Source: Paenibacillus sp. FSL H8-0537 | GTDB lineage: Bacteria > Bacillota > Bacilli > Paenibacillales > Paenibacillaceae | DNA: 64,000 nt | NCBI RefSeq assembly: GCF_038051995.1 | Contig: NZ_CP150290.1 | Coordinates: 6,362,501-6,426,500, forward strand | Reading direction: 5' to 3' | In this document: positions 11,001 to 17,990 of the stretch, piece after piece | Position numbering within the stretch: position 1 is the stretch's first letter | Layout of the letters: every line of letters begins with the position of its first letter | Position numbers and translations under genes: made by a program | Notes under the pieces: model-generated | What the model saw: the letters and a program-made list of their open reading frames with translations, nothing else | The model's database searches: none | What the model was told of the DNA's origin: nothing

Positions 11001-11119
11001 TCGGGGATTGTCTCCATTTTCAGAGTCGCCGTTGCGTATAGCCCCCCTCCTACAAGCAGGGCAATCAATATAACCATTGCAGCCACTTTATTCATCGAAA
11101 AGCGGATTAAACCATTCAA
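8009..11119 (-). CDS. RND efflux permease (AcrB/SwrC-type)
   Basis: This is a 1036-residue, 12-TM hydrophobe/amphiphile efflux protein driven by proton influx. Visible features are the first TM with PDISFPVAMIQTTYPA just after it, the TM4 proton-relay block GRIVDDSIVVIENIYSNLEKA (two adjacent Asp), the repeated second half with TNAIVLLDRAQQLRHEG, and the RLRPIIMTAGATIVAMIPLA end motif. Length is normal for the family. The start is TTG at 11119, with AGGAGGGG 6 nt upstream; the next in-frame ATG has no such site. The context is a two-component system upstream and an adaptor lipoprotein downstream. Substrates cannot be read from the sequence; the B. subtilis relative SwrC exports surfactin. Confidence 0.95.
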   Translation of the reverse strand: MNGLIRFSMNKVAAMVILIALLVGGGLYATATLKMETIPDISFPVAMIQTTYPAPPMDVMDEVTKPIEDKIANIQGLDTLSSTSSDNISSVVVQFKQGYDIKEKKTELESLLQEVALPAGASTPKVLTFGFSSQPAYYLTLYAGEGMSQMELNKLYEDSIKPSLEGVNGIDHVNSIGVSSTSLDILLDADALSVFNLSAVEVTSAIQSALTDGAVGSVELDGKSQMARVTGDLNSIYGLRNLEFATRTGQTVLLQDLGDVQAVNESKFIARYNNQPALGIRLYKMSEANAVDFSNEVNSVLTDWETKQPAVTFQKIYDGADEVRKSISGILKEGFIGIALASLMILLFLRNIRMTLIVLVSIPLSILITLIMMSSMNITLNIMTLGGMFIAIGRIVDDSIVVIENIYSNLEKAQERGESVIIMATRQVSMAITSSTLVTAGVFLPLAVVGGIVGQMFRPFALTVSCALLASLVVALTVIPMMTKLLVLRSRKQIKQNEHAHDGKVTRLYERILVWCLTNRIKTLLMSLVMLVVTMAITIPNLAVNFLPSSGPEKLVYFQVKYPYETSLESNDMQSQEIEKMLLDAKDSQGGALFTFVESLVGYADSDDTVPYTTLLTAEISEAEDAMLVLNNYVELIKNQLPQGTEVTGETASGGGGLNGGTFSYVLKGDDQQLLEQGAALVKDKMKEFPELTKIKDTLSDAKTEISITVSQTKARELGINPADVRDSVRMWLAEQRLGDIRFDNVLYSTVVKLRDEDKGSLEKLGKMPILSQTAGIVYLQEVAKVEEVQAPAALSRESRSQVVKMSATIDAANQTDVSTRVAAALDAIELPTGVSTEIQGVSEEITESFTQLFMAMAVSIAIVYFILVLCFGNASTPFAILFSLPLAIIGGLLGLLVTNESINITSLIGFMMLIGIVVTNAIVLLDRAQQLRHEGFSVRHALVEAGRVRLRPIIMTAGATIVAMIPLAMGTGEGVLISKGLAVVVIGGLITSTLLTLVVVPVVYEMLEAISNKLLRKGKGQAAPVDFNKPAHLEG

Positions 11120-11180
11120 CCAGAACCCCTCCTACTCGCGTGTATACCTCAACGTTAAACTTTCTGTATGAACATAACGT

Positions 11181-11230
11181 GAACCATGCAAAAAAAATGA
11201 TGCAAGCAGCCCTTTTTTTTTGCGTGGTTC
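11181..11230. repeat. Long inverted repeat between sensor kinase and RND permease
   Basis: Arms 11181-11197 (GAACCATGC plus eight A) and 11214-11230 (eight T plus GCGTGGTTC) pair over 17 bp with a single G-T wobble. The loop contains GATGCAAGCAGCC. It lies in the 144-nt gap between the two minus-strand genes. It could attenuate transcription from the regulator genes into the pump genes, or act as an mRNA stabiliser. Confidence 0.6.
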
Positions 11231-11263
11231 GCATTTGTAGGAGTGATATGGTGCTTAAGCCCG

Positions 11264-12652
11264 TCAGGAAATGCGTTTTTTGGTTGCCATGCTCGGCAGC
11301 GTCACGTCTACGCGCGCACCGCCTTCCACCCGGTTTGTAATACGTATGACGCCTTGATGCAAATTGACGATTTTCTGGGCGATGGAGAGGCCTAGGCCGC
11401 TTCCGCCCAGCTTTTTGCTGCGCGACTTGTCCGCCTTATAAAATCGTTCAAACAGCCTAAAGCCGTCTTCGTCAGGAAACCCGCTGCCATTGTCCGATAC
11501 GGATACTTTAATGCTGTCTGTATCTAGGCTCATTTCAATGCGTATATATCCGCCTTCCGGAGCAAATTTGATCGCATTGCCGATTACATTTATCCATACT
11601 TGGCTAAGCCCATCCTCATCGGCATTTATTTTCACATGGGGCAGCTCCAGTATCATCTCAATCGATTTTTCGGTCCACTGCGGCTCGCAGACCAAAATAA
11701 CTTGGCGCAGTTGCTCATCGAGATCGTAGGTAACCGGATCAAAAGCAGGCACTGCCGAATCCAGTTCCGCCAGCTTAAGCAAATTATCGCTAAGGCGCGA
11801 CAGACGCTGGCTTTCTGTATAAATAATGTTTAGATACCGCTGCTTCTGCTCGGGATCTTCCACCGCATCCAGCATAAGCATTCGCGAAAATCCGGCAATC
11901 GACGTCAGCGGCGATTGAATCTCATGCGAGACGCTGCTTACAAATTGCCCGCGCAGTTCATCCATCTGTTCAATTTCCTTCGCCATGCCGCTAAAGCTTT
12001 GGGCCAGCTGCCCGAGCTCATCTGTACGCTTGCCTGATCTTAGCTGAATGTCGAAGCGCCCACTCGCCATCCGCTCTACCGCCTGCTTCATTTCTTTAAG
12101 CGGACGCACCAAATAGATGGCGGCCACAAAGATGCACAGACCGCCTACCCCGAGCACAACAGCAAGAGCAACGAAGAGCATCTGGTTGAAAATAACAGTC
12201 TTGCTCGTCGGCTGGTGCACGAACAACGCGTACGTTTTATGATCAGAAGTAAACGGCATCCCGAGCACGAGGCCTTTGCCTTCCGTGAACCCAAAATCAA
12301 AATCTACAAACGGCTCGCCGTTTAATACAGATGTTGAAATGCTGTCTCCGGGAGCAATGCCAAATTCCGCAAACAGCTTCCCCTCCTCGGTGAGCCAGCC
12401 CTTGTCATCCATAACCATATATTTATAGGTCGGGGTAGGCTCTAATAGCGTAACAATTCGCTTCGCTTCCTCAATGCCATACTGCTCATATAAAGCGGCA
12501 ATCGAATGTCCGTATTGCAGAACCTCCTTCTGCACCTCGGTGATCACCTGGTCCTTAAACAGCGTAATCGTAATAAAGAAGGCGCTGACCAGACCGACCA
12601 GCACCGCCGTTATAAAACTAATAATGACTCTGACATATAACGTTCTTAGCAT
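11264..12652 (-). CDS. Sensor histidine kinase (HAMP-HisKA-HATPase)
   Basis: This is a 462-residue membrane kinase. TM1 is at about residues 8-30, followed by an extracytoplasmic sensor loop (about 31-155) and TM2 (about 158-182). A HAMP domain starting LVRPLKEMKQAVERM comes next, then the H-box SSVSHEIQSPLTSIAGF (phospho-acceptor His about 244). ATP-binding boxes are N (NVIGNAIKF), G1 (SDNGSGF) and G2 (LGGSGLGLSIAQKIV). The opening MLRTLYVR and the overall plan resemble HssS-type haem-stress kinases, but the sensor loop does not settle the signal. Its ATG overlaps the end of the response-regulator gene by 7 nt, so the two are translationally coupled. Confidence 0.93.
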   Translation of the reverse strand: MLRTLYVRVIISFITAVLVGLVSAFFITITLFKDQVITEVQKEVLQYGHSIAALYEQYGIEEAKRIVTLLEPTPTYKYMVMDDKGWLTEEGKLFAEFGIAPGDSISTSVLNGEPFVDFDFGFTEGKGLVLGMPFTSDHKTYALFVHQPTSKTVIFNQMLFVALAVVLGVGGLCIFVAAIYLVRPLKEMKQAVERMASGRFDIQLRSGKRTDELGQLAQSFSGMAKEIEQMDELRGQFVSSVSHEIQSPLTSIAGFSRMLMLDAVEDPEQKQRYLNIIYTESQRLSRLSDNLLKLAELDSAVPAFDPVTYDLDEQLRQVILVCEPQWTEKSIEMILELPHVKINADEDGLSQVWINVIGNAIKFAPEGGYIRIEMSLDTDSIKVSVSDNGSGFPDEDGFRLFERFYKADKSRSKKLGGSGLGLSIAQKIVNLHQGVIRITNRVEGGARVDVTLPSMATKKRIS

Positions 12653-13329
12653 GCGTCCACCATTTCGAGCCTGTAGCCAAGCCCCCGCTTGGTCACAATC
12701 GTAAACGGCGCATCCATTTCTACAAAACGTTCGCGCAATCGCTTAATATGTACATCCACTGTCCGCTCATCGCCGAAAAACTGCGGACCCCAAATTTGGC
12801 TGATCAGCTCGTTGCGCGTGAAAATTTTGCCCGGGTTGCCCGCCAGCTTGAACAGCAGCTCAAATTCCTTCAGCGGCAGCGCCACCCGTGCCTGCCCCTG
12901 AATCATCTCAAACGTATGCCGGTCCAGCACAAAATCGCCCAACTGCAGCCGCATAGACGCCTCAATCCGGTAGCGCTTCAACAATGCGCGAACGCGCAGC
13001 ACAAGCTCATAGGGCTCGAAAGGCTTCACCATATAATCATCGGTTCCCAGGCCAAACGCTTTGATTTTCTGATTAATTTCACGCTTTGCTGTTACCATCA
13101 GCACAGGGATATTTGGGTATTCTTCCTTTACATATTTACATAGCTCCCAGCCATCCATGAAGGGCATCATCACATCAAGCACCACTAAATCTGCTTTTTG
13201 CTTTCGCAGCAGCCGCATGGCCTCTTTGCCGTGGCTTGCCTGAATCGTCTGAAATCCCTCACTGCTAAGCTGCGCGTGCATGAGCTCGCGTATATCTGGA
13301 TCATCATCTACCAGCATGACACTTGCCAT
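12646..13329 (-). CDS. OmpR/PhoB-family response regulator
   Basis: The receiver domain starts ASVMLVDDDPDIREL, with acidic pocket DDD, phospho-acceptor in VVLDVMMPFMDGWEL, the switch T in VLMVTAKRE and the K of YMVKPFEPYEL. A winged-helix DNA-binding domain follows, with LPLKEFELLFKLAGNPGKIFT and GDERTVDVHIKRLRERF. The start is placed at ATG 13329 because GGGAGG lies 9 nt upstream; the open frame continues 12 codons further without a better site. It is the first gene of the operon regulator-kinase-pump-adaptor, so it probably controls the pump. Confidence 0.94.
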   Translation of the reverse strand: MASVMLVDDDPDIRELMHAQLSSEGFQTIQASHGKEAMRLLRKQKADLVVLDVMMPFMDGWELCKYVKEEYPNIPVLMVTAKREINQKIKAFGLGTDDYMVKPFEPYELVLRVRALLKRYRIEASMRLQLGDFVLDRHTFEMIQGQARVALPLKEFELLFKLAGNPGKIFTRNELISQIWGPQFFGDERTVDVHIKRLRERFVEMDAPFTIVTKRGLGYRLEMVDAC

Positions 13330-13389
13330 CTCTTTTTTCCTCCCGCTCTCCCGTGGCTTCTCCATTGTTTTCGGCAGCTTCTATACAAA

Positions 13390-13420
13390 ATTATAGCCTA
13401 AAGATAGAAAAAGCTGTCAA
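13390..13420 (-). promoter_or_regulatory. Probable sigma-A promoter of the two-component/efflux operon
   Basis: On the minus strand TTGACA (13420-13415) is followed after 19 nt by TATAAT (13395-13390). Both boxes are perfect but the spacer is 2 nt long, which suggests a promoter of limited strength or one helped by an activator. It lies about 60 nt upstream of the response-regulator start codon. Confidence 0.5.
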
Positions 13421-13528
13421 GTATTATCTTTAACTGTACGGATGAGCGGGGTTTAGGTAACCTTTTGTTTAGTTTATATGCAATTATGTCAAATTTGCAG
13501 TTTTCATTAGATATCGGCAATTAGGCAA

Positions 13529-13537
13529 TGGTATAAT
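13529..13537 (+). promoter_or_regulatory. Extended -10 promoter for the TIM-barrel gene
   Basis: TGGTATAAT fits the extended -10 form TGnTATAAT; no good -35 box is spaced from it. It lies about 40 nt ahead of the start codon at 13578. Confidence 0.55.
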
Positions 13538-13577
13538 GGGAATTAGCTTTTCTTATAAATAGGAGGAATGATTGCAC

Positions 13578-14546
13578 ATGAAATTAGGAGTATTCAGCGT
13601 GCTTTTCGCACAGAAGTCATTTGAAGAAGCGCTCGATTACATAGCTGCCAAAGGACTGGATGCTATTGAAATCGGCACTGGCGGTTACCCTGGCACAGCC
13701 CACTGTGATCCTGATGTCCTGCTTGCTGATGAGGAAAAGTTGAAAGCGTTTAAGCATGCGGTAGAATCACGCGGCCTGATCATCAGCGCCCTGAGCTGCC
13801 ACGCTAATCCGCTGCACCCACAAAAGCATCTAGCTGCTGCGGATGACGCTACGATTCGCAAAACGATTGAGCTCGCAGGCCGCTTGGGCGTTCCTGTCGT
13901 TAATACATTTTCCGGCTGCCCAGGCGACCACGAGGATGCTAAATATCCGAACTGGCCGGTTGCGCCTTGGCCAAACGATTTCCAAGAAATTTTGGCTTGG
14001 CAGTGGGAACACAAAGTTATCCCTTATTGGACTGAGATCGGTGCGCTTGCTGAAGAGCATGGCGTGAAAATCGGACTTGAGCTGCACGGCGGCTTCTCCG
14101 TTCACAGCCCGGCAACGCTGCTTCGCCTTCGTGAAGCGGTTGGCCCGGTTATCGGCGCCAACCTGGATCCGAGCCATATGTGGTGGCAAGGGATTGATCC
14201 GGTTCAAGCTGTTCATATTTTGGGACGCGCTGGCGCAATTCACCATTTCCACGCGAAGGATACGACGATTGATCCAATCAACGTCAACCATCACGGCGTA
14301 ACGGATATGCAATCGTATTCGCTGATGCTGGATCGCGCTTGGCAATTCCGCACCGTCGGCTTCGGGCATGACCTGAAGGTATGGGCGGACATTATTAGCG
14401 CGCTTCGTCTAGTCGGCTACGACTATGTGGTGAGCATTGAGCACGAGGACGGCCTGATGTCCGTTGATGAAGGCTTCACCAAAGCGGTGCAAAACCTGCA
14501 GCAAGTGCTGATTAAAGAACCACTAGGCGAAATGTGGTGGGTATAG
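13578..14546 (+). CDS. Sugar phosphate isomerase/epimerase (xylose-isomerase-like TIM barrel)
   Basis: This is a 322-residue protein of the AP-endonuclease-2/xylose isomerase-like family. It shows KLGVFSVLFAQKSFEEALDYIA, GLDAIEIGTGGYPG, ALSCHANPLHP, VNTFSGCPGD, IGLELHGGFSVHSP, GANLDPSHMWWQGIDP, HHFHAKDT and VSIEHEDG. The E...D...H...E set (in ELHG, LDPSH, FHAKD, IEHED) is the usual divalent-metal site of these enzymes, which isomerise sugars or inositol derivatives. AGGAGG at 13561-13566 precedes ATG 13578 by 11 nt; the TTG two codons earlier is also possible. It stands alone between a promoter and a strong terminator, so context does not name the substrate. Confidence 0.9.
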   Translation: MKLGVFSVLFAQKSFEEALDYIAAKGLDAIEIGTGGYPGTAHCDPDVLLADEEKLKAFKHAVESRGLIISALSCHANPLHPQKHLAAADDATIRKTIELAGRLGVPVVNTFSGCPGDHEDAKYPNWPVAPWPNDFQEILAWQWEHKVIPYWTEIGALAEEHGVKIGLELHGGFSVHSPATLLRLREAVGPVIGANLDPSHMWWQGIDPVQAVHILGRAGAIHHFHAKDTTIDPINVNHHGVTDMQSYSLMLDRAWQFRTVGFGHDLKVWADIISALRLVGYDYVVSIEHEDGLMSVDEGFTKAVQNLQQVLIKEPLGEMWWV

Positions 14547-14559
14547 GTTAAAGGAGGGC

Positions 14560-14596
14560 GGCTGCATCCGGCGAGGATGCAGCCGTTCTTTTTTTG
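14560..14596 (+). terminator. Rho-independent terminator of the TIM-barrel gene
   Basis: GGCTGCATCC (14560-14569), loop GGCGA, GGATGCAGCC (14575-14584), then a run of T from 14587. It is a perfect 10-bp stem. Confidence 0.9.
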
Positions 14597-15125
14597 CTCT
14601 TAGGATAGTGCATTCCATTTAGATTCCTTCATTAAAATCGACTAAATGAAAGACCCCTCCCCATAATTTTGCTTTTTTCTCTAATCTAATCTCACTTTAG
14701 AAACTCCCTAGTTACCTCATTTAAAATGACCCTGTCATTCATACAGATCAAAATTTATACTATAACAGTAAATTTGATCCATTAAACTCAAAACACCACG
14801 GAAAATATCACTCTATATTTCAAACAAAATTCTCATTCTACAATTAATCAACACTTTCACAAAATAGACAAAAACTAATTTGTAATATGATTCCATTTTT
14901 TCATTAATAATATTAAAGTTCTTATAAGGTACATTTAAGCTAAATTGTACCAACAAAAAGCTTCGAATTAGATAATGCACCAATAATATGCAGCATTTGT
15001 TTCGAAAGAAGAAATTAAATTCACCGGTTTTTTAACTACAATTCTACATTCATATTATTTAGCTGAGACTTTGCAAACAAATTGTAGATTCAATCATTCA
15101 CTCTGCAAAATGAGGAGGGCTAGAC
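14597..15125. other. AT-rich intergenic stretch ahead of the ABC exporter
   Basis: About 530 bp with base composition far more A/T-rich than the flanking housekeeping genes and no plausible gene. It contains an imperfect inverted repeat at 14746-14779 (arms GATCAAAATTTA / TAAATTTGATC), which could be an operator. The Shine-Dalgarno site of the following gene is at 15112-15119. The composition continues into the ABC genes and suggests acquired DNA. Confidence 0.6.
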
Positions 15126-15854
15126 TTGGAAAAAGTACTAACTATGAACAAGCTCTACAAGAGTTATTCTGATTTCTCATTAAATAATATAAATTTAGAA
15201 TTGATGCAAGGCGATATCATGGGTTTAATCGGAGAAAATGGAGCTGGAAAAACGATACTAATGAAATTACTTCTGAATCTGTTAAGCCCCGAAAAAGGAG
15301 AACTTATTGTATTCAATAAAAGTTACGCCGATCATTCATCGTACATAAAAAATAGAATAGGGGTCGTTTTTGACGAAAATTACTTGCACGGACTTCTGAC
15401 TCCTAAACAAATAAATTTGATAATGTCTAGTATCTATGAACGATGGAATCAAAAGACGTACTATTATTATTTAGATAATTTCAATTTACCCTTAAACAAA
15501 AAAATAAATGAATTATCGAAGGGCATGAAAGTAAAATTAAATTTTTCTGTTGCATTGTCGCATAAACCTGAACTATTACTATTAGACGAAGCTACCAGCG
15601 GGCTAGACCCTGTTATGAGAATTGAAATTTTAGATGTCCTGAAAGAATATGTTACGGAAAATAACAGCTGCGTTCTCATATCATCTCATATATTATCAGA
15701 TGTTGAACGTATAGCTAATAAAATTACCTTCATGCACAAAGGAAAAATAGTATTTACAGAAAATGTTTCAAATATAACTCAGCATGGGAACCTTGAAAAC
15801 ATCATGAGATCATATATTAAAGGGGAGTCATCTGATGCAAGGTCTAATTATTAA
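15126..15854 (+). CDS. ABC exporter ATP-binding protein (ABC-2 type)
   Basis: This is a 242-residue ATPase with Walker A GENGAGKT (36-43), a signature in NELSKGMKVKLNFSVALSH (LSKGM in place of LSGGQ), Walker B LLLLDEATSGLDP, and the H-loop in LISSHIL. Short single-domain ATPases with the SKGM signature and an ABC2_membrane_5-type partner are typical of small-molecule or peptide exporters such as the YtrB and PmtA/PmtC kinds. The start is TTG at 15126, because GAGGAGGG ends 6 nt upstream; the first ATG is 18 nt further and lacks a site. Its last 20 nt overlap the permease gene. A/T-rich codon use differs from the rest of the window. Confidence 0.9.
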   Translation: MEKVLTMNKLYKSYSDFSLNNINLELMQGDIMGLIGENGAGKTILMKLLLNLLSPEKGELIVFNKSYADHSSYIKNRIGVVFDENYLHGLLTPKQINLIMSSIYERWNQKTYYYYLDNFNLPLNKKINELSKGMKVKLNFSVALSHKPELLLLDEATSGLDPVMRIEILDVLKEYVTENNSCVLISSHILSDVERIANKITFMHKGKIVFTENVSNITQHGNLENIMRSYIKGESSDARSNY

Positions 15855-16479
15855 AGATTTATTAGTGTTAAAAAGCAAGATGAAGATCATTCCTTTTATC
15901 CTTTTATTCATTTTAGCTATTTTGGCTATTTATTATCTAGGTTCCACTGGTGTATTAGCTTTGAATGTGTTTTTCCCAGTCTATTTCTGCGCCCTTACAA
16001 TACCTGTATTTCAGGAAGATGAAAAAGCAGGCTGGCATAATTATGTTTTAGCTTCACCGCTATCGAAGAAGCAAATTGTGATTAGTCGATATATTGTGAG
16101 TTTTTCTATTATTACATTTTCATTAATAAGCTTATTATTGTTGAATATTTTTTATTATTACTTATTTAGCGACCTTTCATTTTCAGTTCATATCCTTACC
16201 TTATTCGCGGCATTGTGCCTGGCTTTTATTTACTTATCATTGCTCATTCCCTCTATATACTATAGTGGAACAAATGGCAGTTCTATTGTGATGTTGATTT
16301 TTATATTGTTATTCTCTGCTGGTGCTTTTCTTATTAACTCTGGAATGCTAACGGTTGATACATTGGTCTCTATCCATCCATTATTTTTAGCAGGCAGTTT
16401 ACTGCTTTTAGCGCTAATTACAATCCTAATATCTCTACTTATTTCCATGAAAGTTTTCTTAACCTCCCAATCTATATAA
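15835..16479 (+). CDS. ABC-2 type permease
   Basis: This is a 214-residue membrane protein with six predicted hydrophobic segments (about 18-36, 40-58, 84-108, 116-136, 146-165 and 180-203). It has the family segment IPVFQEDEKAGWHNYVLASPLSKKQIVISRYI between TM2 and TM3, characteristic of ABC2_membrane_5 permeases. GGGGAG lies 7 nt before the ATG, inside the ATPase gene. The TAA stop (16477-16479) is made of the first three bases of the insertion sequence. Removing the element and one TA restores TCT ATA TAG, so the original protein ended at the same residue and is intact. Confidence 0.88.
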   Translation: MQGLIIKDLLVLKSKMKIIPFILLFILAILAIYYLGSTGVLALNVFFPVYFCALTIPVFQEDEKAGWHNYVLASPLSKKQIVISRYIVSFSIITFSLISLLLLNIFYYYLFSDLSFSVHILTLFAALCLAFIYLSLLIPSIYYSGTNGSSIVMLIFILLFSAGAFLINSGMLTVDTLVSIHPLFLAGSLLLLALITILISLLISMKVFLTSQSI

Positions 16480-16485
16480 GTTGAA

Positions 16486-17043
16486 CTAGATATATTCAGT
16501 GAGTTGATCGTCTTCTAAACGAAGACAAAGACGATCAATAATCGTCTGAGTATCGAGAGCTATGTTTTGCATAAACGCAGCAACTTTTTTGCGGATCTCT
16601 GAGACGGTATGGAAAAACACGTTGTTAATAACATCCGATTTCAGCCATTTCCAAAGTCCCTCCACCAGGTTCAATTGCGGACTATACGGTGGTAAGAAAA
16701 CCAATTCAAGACGCTCTTTGTGATCTTCCAGAAAGGGTTGAAGCAATTTCGCATGATGAATGCGAGCATTGTCCAGTACCATAACCATCTTTCCTTTGGG
16801 ATACGCTTCGACCACCATTTGTAGAAACGATAGAAATGTCTCTGCGTTATACTGCTCATCTTCTTTCCAGAGAATTTGACCCGTCGTATAATCCAGTACA
16901 GCCAACAATTTGACGCCGCGATGTTTGCCTGTGGTCTGGATGTTGCGTTGCTTGCCTTTGAGAAACCATGTATGCTGAAGCGCTTGGTAATCCCGGATCA
17001 TGGACTCGTCTTCGAAGAGTAAATGAGCAATGTCTTCGTTCAT
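16486..17043 (-). CDS. IS630 transposase, DDE catalytic half (OrfB)
   Basis: This 185-residue part carries the DDE domain: LLFEDESMIRDY (first Asp), VMVLDNARIHHAKL (second Asp in LDN) and FLPPYSPQLNLVEGLWKWLK (final Glu), the IS630/Tc1-mariner pattern. Its ATG overlaps the stop of OrfA by one base (TAATG). It lies in the -1 frame relative to OrfA, and a run of six A followed by G precedes the junction, so a fused protein by ribosomal slippage or reinitiation is plausible. It appears intact. Confidence 0.9.
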   Translation of the reverse strand: MNEDIAHLLFEDESMIRDYQALQHTWFLKGKQRNIQTTGKHRGVKLLAVLDYTTGQILWKEDEQYNAETFLSFLQMVVEAYPKGKMVMVLDNARIHHAKLLQPFLEDHKERLELVFLPPYSPQLNLVEGLWKWLKSDVINNVFFHTVSEIRKKVAAFMQNIALDTQTIIDRLCLRLEDDQLTEYI

Positions 17044-17552
17044 TAGTCTTTTTTCAAAGCAGGAAACGTCTCTTCTGTAAAGACCTGTTGCTTGGCTTCA
17101 TCCGCAGCAGCTAACGTATACGTGGGTTTGGTGTAGCTGAGCCCAAGGCGGTGTGCCATTTTGGAAATGCCACGAAGCGAATAGGACGGACCGAACTCCC
17201 GCTTGATATATTGGCCAATAAGGTAGAGCGTCCAGCTGTATTTACTTTCAAAGCCTACTTCGTGTGGAACCGAGGAGACGATCGTCGCTTTCAGTTGCTC
17301 CTGTTGTTCTTTGGTCAGCCGCTCTGGCGCTCCTGTTGAATAGTGGATTTGCAGTCCAGTTACACCTGCTTCGCGGTACGCACGCATATATTTATAGACC
17401 GTTCGTTCCGTTCTGCCTATGATCTCTGCGATTTCTTTTGCATTCTTCCCTTTCAAATACAGAACAATAGCTTGATAACGCTCAAACATTCGTCGCTCTT
17501 TTTCTTTTTTCATTAAGGATTCAATTTCAGTTAACGCTTGTGTCATTTCCAT
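17043..17552 (-). CDS. IS630 transposase, DNA-binding half (OrfA)
   Basis: This 169-residue part has two helix-turn-helix segments: KGKNAKEIAEIIGRTERTVYKYM (about 53-75), then a winged region QEQLKATIVSSVPHEVGF with the second HTH SLRGISKMAHRLGLSYTKP (about 123-141). These bind the terminal inverted repeats. Alone it lacks the catalytic triad, which is in the adjacent frame. It appears intact. Confidence 0.88.
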   Translation of the reverse strand: MEMTQALTEIESLMKKEKERRMFERYQAIVLYLKGKNAKEIAEIIGRTERTVYKYMRAYREAGVTGLQIHYSTGAPERLTKEQQEQLKATIVSSVPHEVGFESKYSWTLYLIGQYIKREFGPSYSLRGISKMAHRLGLSYTKPTYTLAAADEAKQQVFTEETFPALKKD

Positions 17553-17627
17553 GATTTCACCATCGCTTTTAAGTTATGTTTCTTATATTCGACAGTGTGG
17601 AAATGAATTCCTTTAGTTCAACTTATA

Positions 17628-17915
17628 TAGATGAACTATTCTTTAAAAACGAGATCGCGAAACCTTCTCACTTAATATGCAACAACATTTGAGGATGCGA
17701 CTGTTATTTTTTTACAGGTAGAGGGTAGGCAAGCTCGTAAAAGCTTAACATCTCGCCAATAAATAACACTCCCCACGTTAACAACAGAGGATAGGTGATT
17801 CATAATGGCTAGCCATGCTTCTAATTTTACCGTTGCCGTTGCTTCAATCGCCACGCCGAGTTGCGCGGCGATTGCATCGTTTTGACAAATAAGCAAGGCC
17901 AAGTGCCTTACGTAC
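17628..17915. other. Intergenic stretch right of the insertion sequence
   Basis: About 290 bp with no convincing gene. A 90-codon open frame on the minus strand (17672-17944) runs through the terminator at its 5' end and has no recognisable domain or ribosome site, so it is not called. The continuation of the AT-rich island ends about here. Confidence 0.5.
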
Positions 17916-17970
17916 AAAAAAGAGCCGTAACCCGAACCGCCCACGGCAGCCTCGGATCACGACTCTTTCT
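17916..17970 (-). terminator. Rho-independent terminator downstream of the OsmC gene
   Basis: A long stem is formed by 17921-17935 and 17952-17966 (AGAGCCGTAACCCGA against TCGGATCACGACTCT, about 12 of 15 pairs Watson-Crick plus wobbles). Runs of A before it give a T-run on the minus strand. A TTCTTT after it may allow use from the plus side as well. Confidence 0.75.
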
Positions 17971-17990
17971 TTGTGTTCGCTGAAATCAGC

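Larger units (their letters stand above)
16475..17627 (-). mobile_element. IS630-family insertion sequence with TA target duplication
   Basis: The two ends carry the inverted repeat TAAGTTGAACTA (16477-16488) and its complement (17614-17625), each flanked by TA (16475-16476, 17626-17627), the target duplicated by IS630/Tc1 elements. The match extends outward to 19 bp (16470-16488 against 17614-17632) because the target itself was the palindrome ATCTATATAGAT. The element is about 1.15 kb with a two-frame transposase on the minus strand. It is inserted directly at the stop codon of the ABC permease. Confidence 0.9.

Noticed and set aside
17672-17944. 90-codon minus-strand open frame right of the insertion sequence
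   Set aside because: Its 5' part is the terminator hairpin of the OsmC gene. It has no Shine-Dalgarno site, and the product resembles nothing I can name.
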